The position numbers and the translations under genes are program-made. The notes under the pieces were generated by a model that saw only the letters and a list, made by a program, of their open reading frames with translations, ran no database searches and was not told where the DNA came from. Below are positions 54,273-62,191 of a stretch of 64,000 nt of DNA, piece after piece (the stretch's first letter is position 1; the number at the start of each line of letters is the position of its first letter). The stretch spans positions 15,625,001 through 15,689,000 of the forward strand of contig CM077011.1 of NCBI GenBank assembly GCA_039090855.1, read 5' to 3'. Origin of the DNA: Macrothele yani. Taxonomy: Eukaryota; Arthropoda; Arachnida; Araneae; Macrothelidae.

Positions 54273-55279
54273 CTAGCATTCAAAGTATATGCCATAGGAT
54301 TGCACCGTCTTTAGCCCTCTGTCTGCCAGTTCTTCGATTTCGCGGCGGTACCCGTTGTTGTCCTTCGAGGCAAAGAACTTCTTCACTCCATCTACCACCT
54401 CCTCCTGGTTGTTGAAGTGCCGCCATCGAAGGAAGTGGGCCATGGACCAGAACGAGTAATAATCCGACGGGGCAAAGTCCGGACTACATGCTGGATGTGG
54501 CGTCAATTCGACGCCCTCAAGTTCCTGGAGTTTTTCCCGGGTCGTTCGCGCGTTGTCTTGCTGTAGGAGAGCGCGCTTTCTGTTCACCAGTGTCCGGTAC
54601 TTCTCCTCCAAAATGGCATACATCCGCTCCAGATGTTCAGAGTAGAGGTTGGTGCTGCTGTTCCGAACGTCTGGCAGAAATTCGTAATGGAATATGCCTT
54701 CGAAATTCCACCAGGTGCATAGAATCACCTTCAGCTCGAAGCGCCCACGTTTGGCAACAGGTTTAGTAAGCTGGCGCGGGCTCAACCACTGCCGTTGTGT
54801 TAGGATTACGGAAATAGACCCACTTTTCATCGCACGTAACAGTTTTGTTGATGAAACGTACATCGCGCTGGTTTTCTAAGTATTTCGTGTACACTTCCAC
54901 TCGGCGGTTTGCTTCAGCTGGCGTCAGTTCGTGAGAGACAATGCGGCAGCTCCTGTAGACCTTGCCGAGACCCTGAAAGTGACGCACCACGGTAGTCTGC
55001 GATATGACGCACCATGGTAGTCTGCGATATGCCCAGCTGATCTGATAATCCCCGAGTGCCGGTTGTCGGATTTGCCTGAACGGCCTGGCGCCCGGCCTCC
55101 GAATCCACGGTTCGCGGCTTACCTGATCTTTGCTCATCGTCGAGGTTTCTGTCACCTGATCGAAATTCCTTGAACCATCTGATTGCGGTGCTGTGGTCGA
55201 CGGAACCTTCCCCTTTCGTGTGACAAATGTTTCGTGTTGCTTGAGCAGCGTTATGGCTGAGTTCAAACTCGTAAAGCAA
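54273..55279 (-). pseudogene. mariner (DD34D) transposase, three frames
   Basis: The N-terminal piece begins at 55279 with LYEFELSHNAAQATRNICHT and TAIRWFKEFRSGDRNLDDEQ, then TTGTRGLSDQLGISQTTMVRH (HTH and linker). A 25-bp direct duplication (54984-55008 and 55009-55033) shifts the frame. The middle frame has VTCDEKWVYFRNPN (first Asp). The C-terminal frame has LKVILCTWWNFEGIFHYEFL, ALLQQDNARTTREK (second Asp) and CSPDFAPSDYYSFWSMAHFL (third Asp). It runs to an apparently natural end at 54273. All catalytic residues remain, so this copy is broken mainly by frameshifts. Confidence 0.88.
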
Positions 55280-55906
55280 AAGTTTCCCTAATTAACCGGT
55301 TGAGGCTGTTCCTCTTTCAGGCGTCCCAAACACAGACAGAACGAGGACATGCAATGCTGCGTTCACAGGAACGACTATAACTTTATATCCCTTTCGACTG
55401 ACTGCAGTGCGCGACTTGAGCTGGTTTAAACACGTGACATACCCGCTGCAGCACATGCATTTATGCAAATATTGCAAAACTTTTGACTCACCTACTGTAA
55501 ATGCTATCCCTTCTGCGTCTTTTTAAACACATTTAAACAGCATTTCACCTCTACATTGAGATGCAAGTTTGTTAGGTACATCTGGCCTCGTGACATGTAT
55601 GGCTCTCTCCAACACATAAGACACCACGTGACCACGGTATGCGGCATAAATCAGGAAAACCAGCTCATAGAGAATCGGTTGGCATTCGACTCAGAGTCAG
55701 GATGGGCAAAACGAGTGATCTCAGCCACTCTGAGTGTAGCATGATGGTTGGCAGCTGACGTGCCGATTCGAGCATCGCCTAAACGCCCCTTCTCCTGGGC
55801 TTTTCATTCGAAACTGTATAAGTGCTTAAGGCTTTGCTTGCGAATGATGCCACACGTAAAAGCACTTCAAGTAATCTACCATCCTGTGGATAAAAATACT
55901 TAGTGC
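55280..55906. other. no gene seen
   Basis: Unassigned. The mariner right terminus should lie here but I cannot identify it. Confidence 0.35.
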
Positions 55907-56069
55907 ACTGAACAAAACTTTCTGAAATTCACGAGCCACTTTCCGTAGTTCCTTTCGTGAATTAACGAAGCATATTTCTGATACAACCTTTTCCGTGAAT
56001 GGACGAAAGAACCTGCATTTCGCGGATTTTTCGTACGAGAGGAAAGTTCTGAATTTTCAAAAAATTTGC
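55907..56069 (-). repeat. unclassified repeat, uninterrupted copy
   Basis: The minus strand carries AAAATTCAGAACTTTCC, CGAAATGCAGGTTCTTTCG, ATTCACGGAAAAGG, ATCAGAAATATGCTTCGTT and AAGTGGCTCGTGAATTTCAG. It is the empty-site equivalent of the repeat split at 37911-39315. Confidence 0.82.
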
Positions 56070-56760
56070 GCAATACACCCACGATATTTCTGCAACTATT
56101 AGTCCGATTTGAAAAATTCTTTTTGCATTGGGAATCTTGAAATATGAGAATGATGAGACTTTATTTCGTTTTTTTTTCTTTTACGATGTACAATTTCGCC
56201 GCTAGAGGGCGTAAATGCAGATGATGTCGAATTCAAAAATACGCTTTATTCCACATATTTGCTTCTAAACATCCGATTGAAAAAATTCTTTTATCTTTCG
56301 ATTCCATTTATGTAGAAGAGTATTTTAGGTATAGTTACTTTTTTAAATTACGCATAGATTTTCCGCTAGGGGGCGTAAAGGGAAATTACATTTTTCCCGA
56401 TAACTCTTCTTCTAAAACTCCGATTTGAAAATTTTTTTCTTCAGCGAATACACCTCCTAATGGAAAATATTTTGCATATAATTTATAATTTTTGGTAAAG
56501 AATACTTTGGCCACCAGGGGGCGTAAGTGTTAATTTTTGCTTCTGATGTATTTGCCATAAAATCTGAGCTTCTAAAATATAGATTAAAAAAACTCTTTCG
56601 TGGACTGATACCACTCACATAGATAAACGTTTTAGAAACATTTTCTTCTTAAAATAATGCATGGTTTCTACGTCAGGAGGTGTAGATGCATATCTTATAT
56701 TTGCCAATATCTCTAATTTTAAGAGTCCGATTTGAAAAATTCCTTCTTTAGTTGGAGGAG
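56070..56760 (+). repeat. ~160-bp tandem repeat with GC-rich cores
   Basis: Four diverged units. Each contains TCCGATTTGAAAAATTCTT or a variant and, in otherwise AT-rich sequence, a GC-rich core: CCGCTAGAGGGCG (56199), CCGCTAGGGGGCG (56363), CCACCAGGGGGCG (56511) and a worn CGTCAGGAGGTG (56671). Spacing is 164, 148 and 160 bases. The cores resemble the CTCF recognition core. Confidence 0.78.
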
Positions 56761-56850
56761 CTTACCTCCTCCAACAAAAATCAATGTTGCATAACTTTCA
56801 CGACTCCAAATAGATCGTGACATTTTTTTGTCACACATAAACGATATGTA

Positions 56851-57870
56851 CACTGAGTGACTAAATTATTATGACCACCTGGATAGTACGTTGTTGGTCC
56901 ACTTTTTTCGCTTAATACTGCTTAAATTCGTTTTGGTATGGACTTCAATAAATGTTGGTAAGTGGTTTGGGGTATATTAGTTCAAATGCCATGAATTGCA
57001 CCCTCCAGCTCTTGAAGACTTGATGGAAGTGCATTCAGCTGTCTGATGCTCCCTTCGATTTCTTCCCACAAACGCTCCATTATATTGATATCCAGTGATT
57101 GAGGAGGTCAATGTAGCAGGGAAAAGTCTCCGTGTTGCTCCTCAAACCATTCGCGTGCAGTGTGAGCACTGTGGCATGGAGCATTGTCATGCTGGAAGTA
57201 TACATCTCCATTGGGATTAACCATCCATAACTGGATGGATTTGGTCTACAGCGATACTTAAATACCTTTGGGGTGTCATAATTTTCTCAGCATGAATCCG
57301 ATGCCCCTTTGGACTTCATCACACAAAGTTCCGTTAGATTGATATCCAGTGATTGAGAAGGTCAATGTAGCAGGGTAAGGTCTCCGTGACGCTCCTCAAA
57401 ACATTCGCGTGCAGTGTGAGCACTGTGACATGGAGCATTGTCATGCTGAAAGTATACATCTGCATTGCGATTAATCATCAACATAACTGGGTGGATTTGG
57501 ACTACAGCGATATTTAAATACCTTTGGGCTGTCAAAATTTTCTCAACATGAATCTGGTGCCCCTTTGGACTTCATCACACTAATGTTCGATTAGATTACT
57601 ATCCAGTGATTGAGAAGGTCAGTATCTCCATGATTCTCCTGAAACCATTCACGTGCAATATGAGCACTATGACATGAGCATTATTCTGCTGGAAGTATCC
57701 ATCTCCATTGGGATAAACCATCAACATAACTGGATGGACTTGATGCGAATCAAAGGACACAAAAGCTTTCAGGAAAACATGTCTCAGACCATGACATTGT
57801 CAGTGCTTGCAAAAACGTTGTTCTTGGTTTATTTATTTGGTGTTGGATAGTGGGAGGTATTGCATGGTGA
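56851..57870 (-). pseudogene. Tc1-like transposase, C-terminal half, tandemly triplicated
   Basis: TA at 56849-56850 is followed by CACTGAGTGACTAAATTATT, one transposon end. On the minus strand: IHAEKIMTPQRYLSIAVDQI, then NGDVYFQHDNAPCHSAHTAR (second catalytic Asp), REWFEEQHGDFSLLH and IMERLWEEIEGSIRQLNALP with the catalytic Glu. The segment from HDNAPCH to MTPQRYL recurs three times on the plus map (about 57085-57338, 57339-57595 and 57596-57740). Upstream, around 57745-57830, a worn MVW..MFSW motif is seen. Stops are frequent. No N-terminal half is attached. Confidence 0.82.
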
Positions 57871-58859
57871 ATGATATTTCATTTTTTTCGCTGCGATACT
57901 TTTACCATCAAGGCGCACCTACTTTTTTCGCTGCCACCAGTCTAGATTGAGGCTAAGGTCTAGACGCCTTATCCAGATACACTTTATTAGAGAGAGGCGT
58001 GGTGAAAGATTTCCAAGCTGGTTTTGAAATGAGCTGAAGATATTTAACAAACAATAATAAGATTTATTACCCACTTAGGGTAGGATGAAGGCCGGCTTTA
58101 CACGCTGGCAATAGAACATCGATAATCGACAAACAGAGCTTGAACTCAACATATCGATATATGATGCTTCCCTGATAATTAGCACCTTACTAGTTCACAA
58201 GAGTTCAGTGGTGATAAATTCTTGTTTCAGTTCATACGGTACACAAACATATTCAGCACACATGGTACCTATAATAACTTTCCAACACATGCAGACAATT
58301 ATGCAGCAATTTCTGAAACTAGACGTGAGATTGGCATTTATCTCTGGTATGATGGATCTAAACCGCAGCCTAATAATCCCTTGTCAAAAATGTAGACATT
58401 TTTGACTAACCTCAGTTAGTCTAAATCTACCCCTATCAAACTCGACCGCAGCAGCCGAGCGCTATTCCTACGTTAAAATCATCCCACACTGGGATCTGAC
58501 ATCTTACTCCTGTGGAAGCTATGGAAGAAGAGAGCCCGTCAAAGTCTAACTTCCCGAGTCCTGCCAAACTTTTGTGAGCTCTAGAGAGTTCTCAGCCAAT
58601 CACAACGACGCATTCTACCACCCTTGCGGGGCACATTTCAATCTCCGCGTCCTAAGCTCTCCCAGTTGCATAAGTTAGATGGCCCCTTCCTCGCCATTGC
58701 TTTGCTCTCTCAAAGAATTCCACGATCAGAGTTCTGAGAATGCATGGGCTCGTCCTGATCTTGTGAACTGGTCACTAAGATGGCCGTCCTTCTCCCCTCC
58801 TTGCCTTTCACTTCAAAATGGCGTCTTATGGCCCATTTCTGATTCTTCCCACATAAAGT
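57871..58859. other. no gene seen
   Basis: About 1 kb of unassigned DNA; frames are short and featureless. Confidence 0.35.
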
Positions 58860-59495
58860 TTTTAAAATTCAGCAGTTCCCACATTCCTCTGCACCACTGG
58901 CATTTTTTCCATTTTTTTTAACAATTTCCACATCATCACATGCGCCAGCTTGAAATGTAGTGACGATGCAAGATGGGTCCATACTTTCGTGCATATCCTC
59001 ACTTTCCATCTGCATAGTGTAGTTGAAAACGTTATTTGTTGCATTACGCATTACCCTTTTTCACTCATTTACTGAGTGAGAAAGGGTAATATTTACTGTG
59101 TTTTTATTTTTTACTGTCCAATTCTTGTGCTCCTGAGCAAACTGGAGGCGTTTCTTCTTGTTCGCTGCCTTACGGACACGCCGTCTGCTTCTGTAGCCCA
59201 TAAGATGTAATATGCGGTGAACTATAAATTGAAAAGCCATCGAACTTGGGCCTTGATTCAGATTATCTGTAATCTGACGAAGTGTTGCCCGTCCATTAGA
59301 CCGAACAAGTCCGCCTACTCTTCCCACAACTAGAGCATCTAGTAGCCGTTGACGAATACACGCCTTGCGCTCAGACCCACTTTTTCGACTGGTGGTCCAC
59401 TCTCTGTACACTTTAACAATTGCTGCCCTAGAATATTTCACAAGTGCAGCCGTTTTACTAATGCTCGCTCCAATGCTTCTAGCACCCATGATCAT
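58860..59495 (-). pseudogene. Tc1-like transposase, N-terminal half
   Basis: 59495-59061 is open: MGARSIGASISKTAALVKYS, then RAAIVKVYREWTTSRKSGSE (first HTH), RSNGRATLRQITDNLNQG (second HTH), LMGYRSRRRVRKAANKKKRL and FAQEHKNWTVKN. The frame then meets a palindrome at 59050-59091 in place of the first catalytic Asp segment. Beyond it, LHYADGK and HESMDPSCIVTTFQAGA are readable to 58860. The catalytic half is lost. Confidence 0.82.
59050..59091. repeat. 18-bp-stem palindrome inside the transposase
   Basis: ATTACCCTTTTTCACTCA and TGAGTGAGAAAGGGTAAT flank TTTAC, with one mismatch in 18 pairs. It interrupts the Tc1-like frame, so it may be a tiny insertion or a fold-back repair product. Confidence 0.75.
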
Positions 59496-59592
59496 TCAAC
59501 GTTTAAAGTCCATCAGATCGCGTCTTTCACCCATTATTTCTTGCGCAATGCACTTCGTGTTAGTCTCTGCCTTCTTCAGCGTTCCCTTTCTA

Positions 59593-60430
59593 CACTAAAG
59601 AGCAATTGAATTAGAGATACCTGTCTAGTAACGTGTAGCACCACCTTTCGGCCTGATGACGGCGGCGATTCGTTTCGGCATGGACTCAACAAGACACCGG
59701 AAGCGTTGGGAAACCGTAAGGATCCACGACCCCTGAACAAGCTCCCACAGTTCACGAAGATTTGATGGAGGGGGGGGGGTTCAGAGCCTCGAACATCTCT
59801 CTCGATGGCATTGAGGTCAGTTGACTTGTATCCGAATGTCATCCTACCATTCGGATACAATTCGGGAGCAATGGCACGGTGATATTGTCTTGTTGCAGGA
59901 TGTGGTCCCGAGTGGAATGTTGAAGACGCACAAACGGAAGCAAATGGTCGTCCAGGATATCCCGGTAACGTTGACCTGTGATGGACGATGTCACACGTAC
60001 CAGGGGTCCCATTTCAGTCCACGTAAACAGCCCCCAGACAAGAATGCCCCCCCCCAGCTTGAAGAGTACCCTGCTGGCAAGAAGGATCCATCGCTTCATG
60101 TGGTTTGCGCCGTACTCGTATCCTGCCATCTGCATGTACCAACGTGAATCTCGACTCATCAGTCCAGGCAACATTTTCTCACATGTGTAGGGTCCAGTGG
60201 CGATGTTCCCGCGCCCATGCTAATCTTTGCACCCTGTGGTGTGCGGTCAACAGCGGTACCCTCGTGGGCCGATGGCTTCTGTACCCCATAGCGAGGAGAT
60301 GGTTCTGGATGGTGTGACTGCTTACACGTTTTTGTGCATCAGCGTTAAATTGCCGAGTGATTTCTTGCACTGTGGCCCGTCTATCCGCTGCTACAATGCG
60401 AGCTAGCCGACGATGACCCCGCTCTCTGAG
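59593..60430 (-). mobile_element. Tc1-like element, second copy of the 975-2315 family, truncated
   Basis: The left end CACTAAAGAGCAATTGAATT follows TA at 59591-59592. Coding pieces on the minus strand match the first copy: ERGHRRLARIVAADRRATVQ (60430-60179), GLMSRDSRWYMQMAG and ILVWGLFTWTEMGPLVRVTS, LHSTRDHILQQDN (second Asp), then a jump to DLNAIERDVRGSE. The PIEHIWD block with the catalytic Glu is deleted, and the N-terminus and right end are missing after 60424. It lacks the nested insert present in the first copy. Confidence 0.88.
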
Positions 60431-60540
60431 CATATTTAACAAATATACTCTCTGAGCATATTTAACAAATATACTCTATATATTTAACAAATATGCTGCA
60501 TATATTTAACAAATATACTCTCCGAGCAATAAATAAAATA
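60424..60540. repeat. ~29-bp AT-rich tandem repeat
   Basis: CTCTGAGCATATTTAACAAA units recur four to five times directly at the truncation point of the Tc1-like element. Confidence 0.8.
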
Positions 60541-60690
60541 CTCTCTGAGCGTTTGGCTCTGCTTCTTCACTCATCAGGACAAGTGGCATTTGTCCTGATG
60601 TCCTGATCATGTGACATTGGCGTTTGTTCTGATGAAGCCAAACCAAACGCTCAGCGAAACTTTAGTAGATCTTAAAATGAAATATTTAAT
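60541..60690 (+). repeat. fold-back repeat with CTGATGA...GAAAC core
   Basis: GAGCGTTTGGCTC and GCCAAACCAAACGCTC are inverted across the element. The right half reads TTCTGATGAAGCC, then AACGCTCAGCGAAAC. The inner part repeats CATTTGTCCTGATGTCCTGA. Confidence 0.65.
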
Positions 60691-60963
60691 CGTGAATAAA
60701 CGTCGCTGATTATTCTAACTGATAATGTTATCCCTAGTAAAGAAAAAAGTTTTCAGGGGCATGCTGTACGTAGTGTTCGTTCAGTATATGTAGTATAGGA
60801 ACCATGGACAAGAATCTTCATGTCCTTTAACAGATTACTGTTTCTTCGTTCTTCGCAACTTTAGTTTACCTACGTCGTTTTTTTGTTGTTGTTTTTTTCG
60901 TTTTTTTTTCTTCAGTCACAAATCTGTTTACGAATTTTAGTTCGTAACCTGACAAGGCATATC

Positions 60964-60967
<4 letters not shown>
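60691..60967. other. no gene seen
   Basis: AT-rich spacer before the microsatellite. Confidence 0.4.

Positions 60968-61030
<63 letters not shown>
60968..61030. repeat. (CT)n microsatellite
   Basis: About 31 uninterrupted CT units. Confidence 0.97.
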
Positions 61031-61034
<4 letters not shown>

Positions 61035-61901
61035 TTTGTAAACTATAATTACAAAAATGGTGCCTTTCTACTACACATTCGCTCAGGGGACTGCCTCCAT
61101 TTCCCAGAAATACAAACACTGAATTTAACAAAAAATTCATTTCATATAATAAAAGTCTCGTGAATTCGAGAAATTCATGTATACGTTAATGCAATTACCC
61201 TAAAATCTTAGATAGTTGCACCCGCCGTATGTTCTAATTGCTTAAATATTAGGGGGGGCACCCGTAGTACGCCTGAAAATGCCGCTTTTTCACTGTCTCT
61301 TCTAAAGTTGGCTTAAACGCTGTGTTTCTTCACAACGGAAATACATTTCCGTCGGTACCATTATCCGACGCTACTGACATGAAACTGTCACCGAAAGTAT
61401 GAAACTACATTTAGAAAAAAAAATCCAGTATGAAATATATGCTTGGAACATCTGAGATGATTTAAAAGTCATTGCTCTTTTGCTTGGTTTGAAACTTAGA
61501 TTCGCAACATTTTGTTGTTTCCTGTGTGAGTGGGATAGGAGAGATAGAAGAAGTCATTATACGAGAAAGAGCTGACCGAAACGTGATCCACTGCCTACAA
61601 GGGGTGTAGGCGAGGAGGGAATTCATAAATCCTACATTGCTCATCTCCGAAAATGTTTATTTAACCCCATCCCCCCTACCCGTGGTGATGCCAGCCGCTC
61701 AGAGCTGGGTGGGGTGCTACAGCGGCTAAGCTTGATGTGTGGAGGGGGGGGGAAGAAATTTTGAAGTGTTTGGCAGAAAATTTGGCAAAAAATTCGGCTC
61801 ATGTGCATTTTACCCTACGCTGATAATTCACTGGACAACAATGTTTGATGAAGTTCATGCTTCCGAGATAAAAATACAATTGCAACCAGTGTTTATGTAC
61901 G
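61031..61901. other. no gene seen
   Basis: Unassigned; G-rich tracts at 61250-61257 and 61743-61752. Confidence 0.35.
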
Positions 61902-61912
61902 TCTTCCTATAT

Positions 61913-62162
61913 CATCATCATCATCATCATTGTCAACCATTATCAATCCACTGCTGGACGAAGGTCTCCCCAAGTTTCCTTCACAACGGTCTGTCTTGTG
62001 CCAGTCTCCTCCATGTCACCCCTGCATACTTTCGAATTTCATCCACCCATCTCCCATGTGGTCTTCTTCTGGGTCTTTTCCTGTCCCTTGGAATCCAATC
62101 TAAAATTTCAATCTAAAATTTAAAATTTCTAAAATTTAAAATTTTAGAAATTTTAAATTTTC
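61913..62162 (-). mobile_element. RTE LINE, ~200-bp 3' end fragment with target duplication
   Basis: On the minus strand it runs from GATTGGATTCCAAGGGACAG to the (ATG)n tail, matching the last ~200 bp of the RTE at 1-516. TCTTCCTATAT stands on both sides (61902-61912 and 62163-62173), an 11-bp target duplication. The 5' end carries ~50 bp of filler made of repeated AAATTTTAGA-type runs that resemble the element's own sequence at that point. Confidence 0.87.
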
Positions 62163-62168
62163 TCTTCC

Positions 62169-62191
62169 TATATATATATATATATATATAA
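62169..62191. repeat. (TA)n microsatellite
   Basis: Uninterrupted TA run directly before the longer RTE copy. Confidence 0.95.
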
